Notes: a model not told the origin generated them from the sequence alone. Positions 1 to 12,082 are shown, counted from the first letter of the stretch. The stretch is DNA of 64,000 nucleotides from Polydrusus tereticollis (GCA_963920685.1 OY987332.1:43521275-43585274), one strand, 5' to 3'. Translations and numbers: made by a program.

Positions 1-838
1 TATATTTTGTTATTCCATAAACAAGTTTGAAAAGTTTCCATTAAATTAAAAAAAAAACAACATTTAGACAAAAAATAGGTTTTAATTATTTTTTAATAAT
101 AAAATACAAAATACAAAAATAATTTACCCGCAAAAACGTACGTATCTTTACTCCTATTCCTATATTTTTTCACGTACATAATATCAATTATTTGTCGTCT
201 GGTTTCTTGTTATGTTAATTTAATATACCGCTTGGTTTAAATGCAGTTTAGAATTTATAACTGTTTTTAACCATATGGACCTAATTGCAAAAGCAGAGGG
301 GCGGCAATACCCACGCTACGCCATAGGTAGTACGCAAGTCAAAATCGTCTGGATTGGTCTGCCGGCAAATGGACGCATGTCCAAGTTACAATCGTCTTCG
401 TGGCATGTTCCATAACAGAATCCAATAATTTTTTAAACTAAATGTTTCTCAAAGGTTTTGTAGGCTCTTGTTCCATGCGTTGACAAAAGTCATTTACAAC
501 TTCCTATGTACGAACGGTTGACCTAACAGCATTTGTAAGGCACGCATAAAAATCCTTTAGAAATACAGCTAAATCTGAAAAATACTCCAACACCAAATTT
601 CATTAACTAGTATACCAGTTCGAAAATGGGCTTCAATCATTTAAGTATTGTGCTCAGACGACGTGGTGTCTCACGGTATTTAAACATATTTTAATTGCTC
701 ATGTTACAAACGAATGAAGATTTTGAGTTTTTAACTTTATTATTTCAAATGGAACACCCTCTATCTTCCTAACTAGGATGAAAGTTTGATTCTTTGTCAT
801 TCTAGAAAATACATATTTTTTATATACTTACATTATCA
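1..838. other. AT-rich stretch without a recognised gene
   Basis: No long open frame and no recognisable protein similarity on either strand. The sequence is AT-rich with homopolymer runs, as in insect intergenic or intronic DNA. Confidence 0.5.
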
Positions 839-840
839 TA

Positions 841-1463
841 CAGTGTGTCTACGTAAGTTGGCGGCATATGGGAAACTTTTTTATTATTAATTTTATGAAA
901 AAAAGTTATACTTCATGAAAAGTTTTGCATGGTCTGAAACCTAATATGCAACCATCAGATATCAAAATTAATTAGTCGTATACGAGGTTTATCAAAAAAT
1001 ATGATTTAAAGTACCTTTATTTTTGACAATATCGAAAATTATTATAAAGAGAAGATGTTTAGAATTAGAAATAACTTTCAAATTTTTATTAAAATGCTAC
1101 TTCTTAGACATTTTCTCGGCGATAATGTCGAAAACTTAAGTTTGCCCATTAATACATTACATTTAATAATTATAAATTTGATAAAACAATTCTAAATAAA
1201 TAGTTTTTTTTTAATGAATATTTTAAAGTTATTTTTAATTCTAAACATAATAATTTTCGATATTGTCAAAAATAAAGGTACTCTACTCTTGAGCAAAATT
1301 CATATTTTTTGAAAAACCTCGTCAACGACTGACAAATCTTGATATCTGATGGTTGCATTTTAGCTTTTAGACCATGCAAAACCTTTTATGAGTAATAACT
1401 TTTTCTCGTAAAATTAATAATAAAAAGGTTTCCTATATGCCGGCAACTTACGTAGACATACTG
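841..1463. mobile_element. Foldback MITE with TA target duplication
   Basis: The first bases (cagtgtgtctacgtaagttg) reappear as an imperfect reverse complement at the right end (caacttacgtagacatactg). The match continues inward for about 200 bp on each arm, including the blocks around 1000-1050 and 1240-1290. TA flanks both ends (839-840 and 1464-1465), as for Tc1/mariner-type insertions. There is no transposase frame, so the element is non-autonomous. About 623 bp. Confidence 0.85.
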
Positions 1464-1849
1464 TATATTATAATGTTCAGTTTTCAAGGTACTTTTGTCA
1501 GGCAAAACATCACATGATTTTGTCACCTATAATAAAGCTATTGACATACCTAGTTGTTGGGGAAACGTATATCAACCGTAATCAACACGTCAAAGAGAAT
1601 AGGTTGGTGAATGCTGTGTGCATGCGTTTCAATCTCTGCTATTTTTGGGTTGTAACTTACATAAGAGTTATAATTATTTGTTCAAGCAATTATTGGCATT
1701 CAGTTACGTAGCTAGTCAAGAACGCATCGCAATGGTACTTGTAAAACGTCATTGGGACGCGAGCTTCCTATTGGGTAAAAAATAGGTTGGGTCGCAACGC
1801 GCGCCGGTCGACCGAGAGACTAAAAGCACGGCGCAAAGGAAAAGAGAGC

Positions 1850-2169
1850 AGTCTTCCACGATAGCTTCGTGAACCAAGCGGTTACGTACACTTGCGATTT
1901 TATAGCATTTTTGGGCAATCGAGGCAATCTTCCACAATCGCTCCATGAAGCCAGTACTTTTACGTGCGCTCCACGAATTTAAGGCCTTTTCGGGCAATTA
2001 AGTAGTCTTCCAAGATATCTCGGTGAAGCAAGTGTGCTCTTACGCGCGCTTTAGGTTTTAAGGTCTTTTTGGGGCAATTAGTAGTACATTCCACATTGCA
2101 AAATAGCTCCGTGAAGCAAGTACTTTTACGTACGCTCCACGATTTTAATATATTTTTGGGCAATTAATA
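1850..2169. repeat. Degenerate tandem repeat, four ~78-bp units
   Basis: Four successive units share the order cttccac, gctccgtgaagc, cttttacgt, gctccacga, tttttgggcaat. Units start near 1850, 1925, 2003 and 2083. They are diverged from each other, so the array is old. Short minus-strand open frames across it are by-products of the repeat and are not called as genes. Confidence 0.8.
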
Positions 2170-3056
2170 GTTTCTTTTTAAGTAGAACTAAGCAGCTAGC
2201 GATTCTGCAATCTGACGAACGAAATTGAACTCCCTATGATACCGGGATGTTTTTGTGATGTACCGGGTGTCCCACTAAGAATGGTTGTCGGCCGTATCTC
2301 AGAAAGTGTTAGTCGTATCGCTTGCGGAAAAAAAATATATTAGGTAAAGTGGTCCTGAGAAATTGCTGGAATGTATTTTCAAATTTCTCAGACTGGCGCG
2401 CTAGAGGGCGCAACAGTAACGGTAAATATGAATCACGAAGTTTCCTCAAAAGTCGCCTAGTTAAGGTATCCCGAAAATAACATTTTTGTATATTTCGAAG
2501 ATTTATTAATAAAATTCACCTATAGAACGTGTTCGTCACTTTTCAAATAAAGTGGTGGGTTAAGGTTGAACATTATTTGTAATAAATGCTGATAAGTCCG
2601 GTCTGGCTTAACATAATTTAGTAAACTTAGTTTTGTTAAAAAGGGCTTTTCTCACTCTATATAATATCATCTTATGAACTACGGCAATATGTGTTTTACA
2701 CTAGGCGCTAGGGGGCGCTCTCTTACAACTTCACAAACATTGCGCGTCTTTTCCATAATTGTAAATATAATAGTATATTCAGTTTAACCTGATTACAAGG
2801 ATGATTAAAAGTCTAAGAAGTCAGCGAAAACCGCAAGTTAATATCTATTTTCAATTCGGAGATATCAACAACAATAATTATAATTACGGAACATTATGAT
2901 TTTATTTTCAAGCTGCCATTGTAAAGGTTTTTTTAAGAGTCAAATAGGCCTTGGAAAAAGAAAATATGAATTGAAACTGTGCACGCGTTTCACCTTTCAT
3001 TATTACGTCCAAATTTTTATCGTGCCAACAGTGTTGTGTCGTATTTGATTTTCAAA

Positions 3057-4272
3057 ATGCCTCTGTTATTTGAAGAAGCGGTTGACATCATTGCGGTGTA
3101 TTTTGAATGTTTGAGAAATGCAACAATTGCTGAACGGGTTTACGCAGTACGATACCCTCAAAAGTAGAATGTTTAATCGTTTAGCTAGCCGTTTTCGTAC
3201 TACTGGAAGTATTCGTCGCCCTGTATATCGCAGACGCCGCCGAGGTCGAACCGAAGAAAACATTGTAAATGTTTTGGCATATGTGGAATTTGATCCACAA
3301 ATTAGTATTAGATTAATTGTTAGAGACTTGGGCGTTACTCGATCTACTATGCATAGGATGTTATTAGAAGAAAGGTAAGTAATTATATCTATCTGTTATA
3401 ACTCTTAAATAGTTTACAATAATGCCAATATTTCTCTTAATAGTTTTCGAGTCAATGTAATAAATATTTTGTTTTTCTTTGGGCTACATCCCTACCATAT
3501 TGTGTTCCACCAGGCTTTGACCCCGCAAGATTATGATAGAAGATTGGATCATTGCTATTGGTTGCTCAATATGATATTGGAAGATAGAAATCTTCTCTCC
3601 AGAATTTTGTGGACTGATGAAGCTACTTTCCATAGTAATGTAGGAGTAAACCGCCATAATATGCATTATGGGTCGCGGGATAATCCCCATTGGATGCGGG
3701 AGGTGCAGCATCAAGAAAGATGGAGTGTCAATGTCTGGTGCGGCATTTTGGGTGGCAGAATAATTTGACCGTTTGTATTTAATGAGTCGCTTACTGGGCA
3801 AAGATATTTACATTTTTTAAATTACGAACTCCCAATTCTTCTCGAAGATGTGCCCTTGGATATTCGCAGAACTATGGTTTTCCAACACGATGGATGTCCT
3901 ACACATTTTGCAGCAAACGTTCGTCAATTTCTTGACGACACATTTTCTGCAAGGTGGATAGGAAGAGGGAGTATATTTCCGTGGCCTGCCAGGTAATATT
4001 ATAGGATATATTGTGGTACTGTTAATGACAGTGGTAATTTCTATTTTAGATCACCTGACTTAACATGCCTAGATTTTTATTTATGGGGGAGATTGAAGGA
4101 TCTTGTTTTCGTTACCAGACCCACCACAAGGGAACATAATAGAAAGGATAATGGCCAGCAGCCGCCGTGTCCCTATGGCAGAGGTGGAAACTGCAGTATT
4201 TCGACCAGGCAGAGATTGGAGTCGTGTATACAAAACAATGGGCGACAATTTGAACATTTAGGGCGCCACTGA
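3057..4272 (+). pseudogene. DD41D-type mariner-like transposase of element A (broken, spliced)
   Basis: This is a cut-and-paste transposase of the Tc1/mariner superfamily. An N-terminal helix-turn-helix part starts at MPLLFEEAVDII and continues, after a frame change near 3165, as RLASRFRTTGSIRR. The catalytic core shows the first Asp in LWTDEATF, the second in QHDGCPTH and the third in SPDLTCLDF. There are 41 residues between the second and third Asp, as in DD41D (rosa-type) mariners. A phase-2 intron with GT...AG ends splits the Arg codon just before SPDL (about 3995-4049). An earlier intron starts at 3375 (gtaagt); its expected acceptor just before 3489 reads GG rather than AG. A TGA at 3766 replaces a conserved Gly, and the C-terminus is frame-shifted. 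The copy is dead. Confidence 0.8.
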
Positions 4273-4654
4273 GAGTTATTGTCGTAACGATATATTTGCT
4301 TGAAACATACGTGCCATCATATTTTGTTTTTCCAAGGCCTGTTTGACTCTTAAAAAAACCTTTACAATGGAAACTTGAAAATAAAATTATAATATTCCGT
4401 AATTATGATTATTGTTGGTGATATCTCCGAATTGAAAACATATATTAACTTGCGGTTTTCGCTAACTTCTTAGACTTTTAATCATCCTTGTAATCAGGTG
4501 AAATTGAATATACTATTATATTTACAATTATGGAAAAAACGCGCAATGTTTGTGAAGTTGTAAGACAGCGCCCCCTAGCGCCTAGTGTAAAACACATATT
4601 GCCGTAGTAATATTAAACAGGAAAGAAAAATCCAAAATTCTTCACAAATATTTA

Positions 4655-4710
4655 ATAATTCGCTCTACGCGTTTCGGTTTCTTACACCATTTTCAAGAGC
4701 TATCTAAAAA
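4655..4710 (-). other. Conserved hairpin in the PLE 3' region, hammerhead-like core
   Basis: Read on the minus strand, the segment has gctcttgaaaatgg, a short loop, then ccgaaacgcgtagagc. An outer CTCT/AGAG stem and an inner GG/CC stem enclose GAAA-type internal loops. PLEs are known to carry hammerhead ribozyme motifs in their terminal repeats. This copy departs from the canonical CTGATGA...GAAA core, so activity is doubtful. A better-paired relative lies at 11768-11795 on the plus strand. Confidence 0.35.
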
Positions 4711-4960
4711 GTTTATTCATATAATAATCTCAGGTATAAATCAAAATATTTTGGTGTTACTTACATAATATAGACAAAACTTTACATTAAGGACACAAAC
4801 AAGCTCACAATGGCGAGCACAGGTTTACTAACTATATAAAACGGGATAAACCCAAAAAACATTTAAAAATAAAATACTTAAAAAATAAAACAAAATACAC
4901 CGAACCATAGCGACATCTAGATTGTACAAAGAGAGGTTCCATTATTTAAACAATCATTCA

Positions 4961-7096
4961 CTACTTAAATTCGTTTATAATTCTCGCCGCTTCCCTATAG
5001 TGGGCGTTGACAGGATCGTTCAAACACACAATTTGATTATTTATCTCTAATTTCGCTATTTCAATATTTTCTAAAAAATTCAACTTTAGGCCTTTATTCG
5101 CATTATGTAGCATTTTAAAGTTGTCTTTAGTATTAAAACTATGTAAATTTTCTCTTAAATGTAGGCCAAAAGCTGATCTCTTGTCATTAGGCGATTTCTG
5201 AGAGTTTAAATGTTCTTTTATTCTAACATTAAAACTACGTCCTGTCTGACCAGCATATTTAGCCGTGCAAGAGTTACAGGACAACAAATACACCCCACTC
5301 TTGTCAAGCACGTTAATTGAATCCTTTACTCTCGAGAATAAGCTACGTAAATTGTTTACCGATTTGTAAGCTATTTTAAAATTGTTGTTTAAAGACTTCA
5401 ATACATTACCCACTCTCAGAGAAACAGTGCCCAAAAAAGTAAGCCTTATATACCTAGGAGGTTGAAAAGATGTTATGGTCTTATCCAAGGGGTCAGTCAA
5501 CACCCTCTTAAGCATGCCATTAAATTTTTTTCTTATTAAATTATTGATTAGTGATATCTTGTATCCGTTGTTATAAGCAATTTGAAAGATGATGTTCTTT
5601 TCCTTCTCAAATTCTAAAGGTAAGAGTGGGATAGTGAACAAACGATGGATCAAAGAGTTAAAAGCTGCCATTTTATGAGCTAAACAATGATTTGAGTCAG
5701 CAGGTATAACATTGTCTGTATGTGTGTTTTTCCGATAAATAGCATACTCAAAAACGTTATTCACCCTCTTTATTGTCAAATCTAAAAAATTCAGACAACA
5801 ATCAGATTCTATTTCTTTTGTAAATTTGATGTGGTTGTTTAAAGAATTTAAAAACTTGAAAAAAATTTCCAACTCATTCCCTGTTCCTGTCCAAACAATA
5901 AAAGTATCATCAACATATCTGCGCCATAATAAAATTTTATCTAGAAGGTAAAAATGTGAATTAAACAATTTATTTTCAAAATCACCCATAAAAATTTCAG
6001 CTAAAAAGGGGGAAAGACCTGAACCCATGGGTAAACCATCCGTCATTTTAAAGAACTTGTCATTAAATCTAAAAAAATCTAAACCTAGACATTTATTCAA
6101 AAGGGACGTTATACCCCTCCGTACATTATCAGACAGAGATAAGTTCTCTCCAAGCTAACGTTCCACGATATTCACCACCTGTTGTCGGGGGATACTTGGA
6201 AACAGATTGACCACATCAAAAGAAACCAAAAGGCAATCATTTGGCAAGTTAATACTTTTTAAATCTTGAATTAATCCATTGGTGTTCTTAATACTGTATT
6301 TATTTTGAAAGTCCAAGAGGCTTCTCAAACATTTGTCTAGCCATTTTGCTAAAAAATATGCCGATGAAGATACAAAACTAACCACAGGTCTAATTGGCAT
6401 ATCAATTTTGTGAATTTTGACCATACCGTATAATAAAGGGGTACTAGAAATCATAGGAATTACAGGTTTATTCATCTTAAGTTCATCATAAAAATTTTGG
6501 CCATTAATTAATCTTTTAAGTTCTGTAGTGTAAGACGCATTCGGATCTTTCTTAAGCTCGATAATCATATTATTATTATCCAAAAAGTTTTGAACCTTAT
6601 TGAAATATTGTTGTTTTTCCATAATTACCAAACAATTGCCCTTGTCTGCCTTTCCCAATACTAAGTCATTTAATTTTATTTTTTGTCTCAAAGTTCGGCA
6701 AATATTCTTTTGTACATGAATTTTATTATTATATCGTTGATTACCAAAATTATCCTTCTGTTTCCTAATAATGTGTCTACAAAACCCTCTAACAGAATTC
6801 ATCACATCAACATCACAAAACTTTAGGGCCATTTCTATATCAGCCAACAAAGAAGTCACATCCTTCTCCCCTATGCCCAAATTAGGGCAATATTTTAATC
6901 CCTTTTCTAAAAATGAGAGTTCAACATCTGAAAAGGCGCAATTTGTCATATTCAAAATTTTTGGGTGAAAAACATGATCAGAATATTTACGATGTTCTAA
7001 ACACTCAGATTCGTATTTCTGTTTTGATAAGTTCTGTAATTTCTTATCTAATTTACTATAATGCCTATTTCTAAAGAAACTTAACCTGTCCGACAA
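4961..7096 (-). pseudogene. Penelope-like reverse transcriptase with GIY-YIG endonuclease, one in-frame stop
   Basis: Both halves (7096-6158 and 6154-4961) lie in one reading frame, separated only by a TAG at 6155-6157. The open frame runs upstream of 7096 to about 7145, so the true N-terminus is probably there. Visible reverse transcriptase motifs are LVSFDVVNLFPSIP, DGLPMGSGLSPFLAEIF and the catalytic YVDD in WRRYVDDTFIVW. The C-terminal GIY-YIG nuclease shows SGVYLLSCNSC and KYAGQTGRSFNVRIKEH. PLEs use this pair for endonuclease-primed reverse transcription. With a single stop in over 700 codons the copy is young, or the stop is a late mutation. It is much better preserved than the transposon it sits in. 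Confidence 0.9.
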
Positions 7097-7757
7097 ATTG
7101 TTGTGAAAAGCATTAACTTCATTGTTAGAATAGTGACATTCAACAGTGAAAAGATAAAATTAAGCTTAACAATACACAATGCTTTCTTAGAAAACCATAT
7201 ACGATTTTCTTCTCTAATCATGGAACGTTTTAATTTCATTAAGTTGACCTGTGACCTATAGGGTATATTTATATTGTTCTTGAATCTATGTTGTATGTAA
7301 TTCGGAATAAGTTGCTTCTTAGTGCATTTTAAGTTAAACCATATGTGACCTTCAATTTTGCATCTCTTAAATGAATTTTCATAAGCTTATATATAGAGTG
7401 AGAAAAGCCCTTTTTAACAAAACCAAGTTAACTAAATTATGTTAAGCCAGACCGGAGTTATCAGCATTTATTACAAATAATGTTCAACCTTAACCCACCA
7501 CTTTATTTGAAAAGTGACGAACACGTTCTATAGGTGAATTTTATTAATAAATCTTCGAAATATGCAAAAATGTTATTTTCGGGATACCTTAACTAGGTGA
7601 CTTTTGAGGAAACTTCGTGATTCAGATTTACCGTTACTGTTGCGCCCTCTAGCGCCAGTCTGAGAAACTTGAAAATACTTTCCAGCAATTTCTCATGACC
7701 ACTTTACCCAATATATTTTTTTCCGCAAGCCATACGACTAACACTTTCTGAGATACG

Positions 7758-8142
7758 TTTTTTGCGTAGATGAGGCTATAAAAGCATCCGGTAACATACC
7801 ACTTAGATTGCCCCCCTACCATTGCGATTTGAATCCTATAGAAATGATATGGTCCGAATTAAAAAACAAAATTAGATTCAAAATGTAAACCCAAAAATGT
7901 CCGCTAATGTAATTGAAGTAATTAAAACTCACTGTAAATTAATACCAGAGAGCAGTTGGAAAAGGTGCGTTAAACATGTATTTGAAGTCGAAAATAATTA
8001 TAGAAAATTTTGGGAAAACGTAAAACCTTTAATTATATCAGTGGATGATAGTACGGATTCAAACTATTGCGATTACACATTTTACTTTACGGTTTTATAC
8101 AGGGTTGTTGGGGAAACGATTGCTCAAATGCAAGAAAAATAA
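7758..8142 (+). pseudogene. C-terminal fragment of a Tc1-like DDE transposase
   Basis: From about 7764 the translation gives the end of a DDE transposase, with the third acidic motif region PPYHCDLNPIEMIWSELK. This is common in insect Tc1-like transposases whose catalytic E lies in NPIE. A stop and frame change near 7885 is followed by an open stretch from 7897 (SANVIEVIKTHCKLIPESSW) that matches the usual tail of this family. The N-terminal and central domains are absent. It abuts the broken right end of transposon A. Confidence 0.7.
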
Positions 8143-9072
8143 TGAAATATAATGCAACCAATATTTTCAGAATCAAACTACTCTTTGTCTAGATAAAATA
8201 AATGCTTTTCAAATATTCCATTAGCAACAAAATTCCTTAACGGTCAGAGAAATAGCGAAACAAAATGCATTTAATGTTTTTAGACCAAATAATATTGTCG
8301 CCCAGAGAAGATACCAAATTTCCAAATATTATACTAAAACAGCGGCCTGTCGCTACGGTTAATTTAACAAGAAATTGTTCTCAACACAATTAATTGGTAA
8401 AAAGTCTATTTTTGAAGATTGTAAAAACGTATATGTGCTTTGTCGCTGGGGGATTAAGCTCACCGCAGTACACAAAGCGGGAAAATTAAATTGGTCCAAA
8501 GAAAACATGGCGGAACAGTAAATAGCCAATTAGAACACAACGCGCGAAATATGTTGCCTTGTGATTGGCCGGTCTGACAGCTGAGCGTGATATTCTAACG
8601 ACGAGAGCACACTTACGTTCTCTCGAGAACCACTGCGGGTTAAACTAGTGAGAGGTGAACGAACACGTACGTCAAAATTGTGGGTCATCGTCCGTTGGAC
8701 ATGACAAAATAGCCTAGCTTAAAATAAAAGCACCAAGTAATAAGTGTAGTAATGTTATAAAAAGTTAGTAATGGTATTAGTTAGTAGTTAATCATGTATC
8801 AAAAAGTTATTGTGTAAACCAGTGCCAAATTGGATAAATAAACGCCAAATTGAAAGGGATCTAACTGTCTAATTCACTTAACCAATATATAAAACGAACC
8901 AGTAAAATAACCTAACTCGAGGAATATACAGAGCCTCACCGTTTAGGTTAGTTCAGGTTAATTCAGGTTACTATATTTTATTTAAACATTCATACATGTA
9001 ACATAATTTATTTTATAAGAATTTTCTAATAATTCTAATTTTCTTAATTATAAATCCCAATTTTCTAAATTA
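8143..9072. other. No gene recognised
   Basis: No convincing open frame or repeat boundary. A GC-richer patch at 8460-8700 could be part of an old LTR or other repeat. Near 8940-8975 there are three close copies of aggttagttcaggtta-like sequence. I assign no function. Confidence 0.4.
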
Positions 9073-9723
9073 TCAAAAATATTGTTTGCTCAATAAAACG
9101 ATCAATTTTTTTCCAATTTTGGCGACAGCCCTTTCAATCGATCTTCTCCTTATCCTACCAACTGCAACCTGTATGCGTTCTTCCAGTTCTTCCATGGTAT
9201 CTAAGTTAGTTTTATAAAGAAAGTTTTTTAATGCCCCCCATAAAAATAAATCCAGAGGCGAAATATCTGGCCACCTCGCTGGCTATTCTATTGCCCCACC
9301 ATTTCCGATCCACCTATTAGGCAACTGTTCATTTAAGAACAATTTTACTGCCCTGGTATTGTTCGGCGGCGCCCCATCTTGCTGGAGCCAAAGATGGAGC
9401 AACCTAGCTAAAGGAATTTCGTCCAGATATTCTTGAAAAGTGGTGTTTAGGAAATTTAAATGCCTTTCCCCATTTAGGTTTTTATGGAACATGAAAGGGC
9501 CAACAATATAATTTCTGTATATGCCCGCCCAAACATTTACACTAAAGCGGACTTGTTTTCTTACTTCGCTATTGCCCCTTGGATGTTCAACACTCAAAAT
9601 GTGTTCATTTTTCCGATGAAACATTCCGCAAGTAGTAAACTTACATTCGTCTGGCCATAAGACCTTACTCAGAAAATGTGGGTTTTCATTGACTTTTCTT
9701 CTAAGCAACATACAATATTGCAA
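9073..9723 (-). pseudogene. DD41D-type mariner-like transposase fragment C
   Basis: The minus-strand frame carries the catalytic domain of a transposase related to, but distinct from, element A. It has VLWPDECKFT (first Asp), LQQDGAPPNNT (second Asp) and, after a TAG at 9283-9285, RWPDISPLDLFLWG (third Asp). It runs on to a natural-looking stop at 9073-9075 (SKQYF*). The N-terminal helix-turn-helix half is missing: the fragment ends at 9723, about 20 bp from a plus-strand copy of element A. One stop in an otherwise open domain suggests moderate age. Confidence 0.75.
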
Positions 9724-9739
9724 TCGTCTCTATATATTA

Positions 9740-10918
9740 TATATAGATATTTACATTTTTTAAATTACGAACTCCCAATTCTTCTCGAAGATGTGCCCTT
9801 GGATATTCGCAGAACTATGGTTTTCCAACACGATGGATGTCCTGCACATTTTGCGGCAAACGTTCGTCAATGTCTTGACGACAAATTTTCTGCAAGGTGT
9901 ATAGGAAGAGGGAGTATATTTTCGTGGCCTGCCAGGTAATATTATAGGATATATTGTGAGGTTAATGAAAGTGGTAATTTTCATTTTAGATCACCTGACT
10001 TAACATGCCTAAATTTTTATCTATGGGGGAGATTGAAGGATCTTGTTTTCGTTACCAGCCGTATCCCTATGGCAGAGGTGGAAACTGCACTATTAGCAAC
10101 CAGGGCGAGATTGGAGTCGTGTATACAGAACGATGGGCGACAATTTGAACATTTAGGGCGCCACTGAGAATTATTGTCGTAACGGTATATTTGCTTGAAA
10201 CATGCGTACCTTCATATTTTGTTTTTCCAAGGCCTTCGACTTTGACTCTTAAAAAAACCTTTACAATGGCAACTTGAAAATAAAATCATCATGTTCCGTA
10301 ATTATGATTATTGTTGTTGATACCTCCGGATTGAAAATAGATATTAACTTGCGGTTTTCGCTGATTTCTTAGACTTTTAATCATCCTTGTAATCAGGTAA
10401 AAATGAATATACTATTATATTTACATTTATGGAAAAAACGCGCAATGTTTGTGAAGTTGTAAGACAGCGCCCCCTAGCGCCTAGTGTAAAACACATATTG
10501 CCGTAGTTGATAAGATGATCGATAGAGTGAGAAAAGCCCTTTTTAACAAAACTAAGTTCACTAAATTATGTTAAGCCAGACCGGAGTTATCAGCATTTAT
10601 TACAAATAATGTTCAACCTTCCTCCACCACTTTATTTGAAAAGTGACGAACACGTTCTTAAGGTGAATTTTATTATTAGTTCTTCGAAATATACAAAAAT
10701 ATTATTTTCGGGATACCTTAACTAGGCGACTCTTGAGGAAACTTCGTGATTTATATTTACCGTTACTGTTGCGCCCTCTAGCGCCAGTCTGAAAAACTTG
10801 AAAATAATTTCCAGCAATTTCTCATGACCAATTTACCTAATATATTTTTTTCCGCAAGCCATACGACTAACACTTTCTGAGATACGGCCGACAGCCATTC
10901 TTAGTGGGACACCCGGTA
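9740..10918 (+). mobile_element. 5'-truncated copy B of the element A family
   Basis: From about 9744 this is near-identical to the second half of transposon A. It includes transposase residues around the second Asp (QHDGCPAH), the same intron before SPDL, and the complete right inverted repeat ending attcttagtgggacacccgg at 10917 with TA next to it. The long right arm is uninterrupted here, which defines the Penelope insertion point in copy A. The left half is lost. The coding part (about 9745-10165) is frame-shifted and dead. Confidence 0.8.
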
Positions 10919-11260
10919 CAACCAATACAGGTACTGTTGCAAGAATTACAATTTAATTTATAGATACCACTCTTTGAAAGATGTTCAATTTTATCTTTGG
11001 AATTTAATATGTGTGTTGCTAGACTATTTATGGTTTTAAAGGAAAGACTGAGATTTGGGATCGATTGTGTAAATATTTGTTTAATATTAGATTTGGTGTT
11101 TTGATCAAGGGAAGGTACGCAGCAACATATTTTTTATCATTTATAGTGGCGAGAGGATATATCTCATTCCTAATTCTTCTGCATTTTGTTCTTGAAATCA
11201 AGGAATCTATTATACTTGGGTCATAGTTTAAACACACAAGTTAACCTAGACAGAAGTTAC
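10919..11260 (-). pseudogene. Penelope-like element fragment, GIY-YIG region
   Basis: On the minus strand an open frame from 11237 (MCLNYDPSIIDSLI) runs past 11028. A stop-containing stretch then leads to SGIYKLNCNSCNSTC, the start of a GIY-YIG nuclease like the one in the 4.6-7.4 kb element. The fragment ends exactly at the TA where transposon copy B terminates. The family A/B transposon therefore probably inserted into a PLE, and the remainder may lie just left of 2262, but that side is too short and decayed to be sure. Confidence 0.55.
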
Positions 11261-11264
11261 ATTA

Positions 11265-12082
11265 TTCCCTCACATAGACGCTTTCTAAATTAACATTTAA
11301 AATTTGAATATCTTCCAACCTTAACAATTTTTAAATAGCCCGCTCTTTATTCTCAACAACGTCAACAACGTCATAATGTCAGGATAGATTTATTTTTTTT
11401 AATTTAAACAACCGTCAAATTTTGACTCGAAACCACGTTCTCACGTGGAACAAAAAAATTAAAAAGAAAAAATGGAAGTTGCTCGTCATTTACAATTACG
11501 TGTTAATTGTTTAATGCAATCAGGTTTTATATTGTGGTGTTGGCCCACCTAATGAAAAAATATTTTTTGTCAATGAAGTGTTTCTGCTTCCTGACAAAGT
11601 GAGTAAAAACCAAAATACATCTTTATATTATTTCTCAGAACAACTGTTCAACAAAAAAAAAATGGACAACATTTAATTGATTTCACACAACTTTGTAATT
11701 AATTTTCGAAAAACGTCATATTCAAATAAATATTTCTACAAATTGGATTTTCCTCGCTTTCTAGGAAGCACTGAAGATGGCCTAAGGCCGAAAGCGCTCT
11801 GCTCTTTATAAAAATTTTGAAGATTATGCACTTAATACACAAAACGATTGTTGTTTCCTCTTAAGTATAGAATTAATTTATCATGATGTTTAGTAAACAC
11901 TATGTAGGTATATTAAATAAAATTAATAAGTCTTGTTTGCATACCACTTAATCTAATACCTGCGGGCCGATAATCCCAATAATCTATGTATATCCAGATA
12001 AATAATTAATTTCCTGTAGGTACATACTACTAATTTAATAAGAGTGAATATCTTACATTTATCGTCATTGCAAGAGTGCAAA
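11265..12082. other. Upstream region of the gustatory receptor gene, with a PLE-type hairpin
   Basis: No open frame of note. At 11768-11795 ctgaagatggcctaaggccgaaag forms a perfect ggcc/ggcc hairpin flanked by AGC/GCT, resembling terminal motifs of Penelope-like elements. The rest is AT-rich and may include the receptor promoter, but I see no clear core promoter element. Confidence 0.35.

Larger units (their letters stand above)
4608..7390 (-). mobile_element. Penelope-like retroelement (PLE)
   Basis: It lies within the right inverted repeat of transposon A. The host sequence stops at gccgtagt (about 4607) and resumes at agagtgagaaaagccc (from about 7391). The uninterrupted copy at 10500-10540 shows the joined form. 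The element encodes a reverse transcriptase with a C-terminal GIY-YIG endonuclease on the minus strand, the usual PLE layout. The 3' part (4608-4960) holds a hairpin typical of PLE terminal regions. Boundaries are good to about 10 bp. Confidence 0.85.
2264..7757 (+). mobile_element. Mariner-like (DD41D-type) transposon A, split by a Penelope-like element
   Basis: The left end (ccgggtgtcccactaagaat) follows TA at 2262-2263 and opens an inverted repeat of roughly 700 bp (2264 to about 2960). The right arm is its reverse complement at 4290-4607 and 7391-7757, cut by a Penelope-like insertion. The outermost bases of the right arm are missing: it stops at 7757, where a fragment of an unrelated Tc1-like transposase begins. 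A second partial copy at 9740-10918 keeps the right terminus (attcttagtgggacacccgg) followed by TA. The very long inverted repeats and the transposase spacing fit one family that recurs across this window. Confidence 0.8.

Noticed and set aside
1749..2163. Two overlapping minus-strand open frames of 82 and 67 codons
   Set aside because: They lie in the 78-bp tandem repeat and share residues only because the units repeat; no known protein features.
3484..3801. Minus-strand open frame of 105 codons
   Set aside because: Antisense shadow of the element A transposase.
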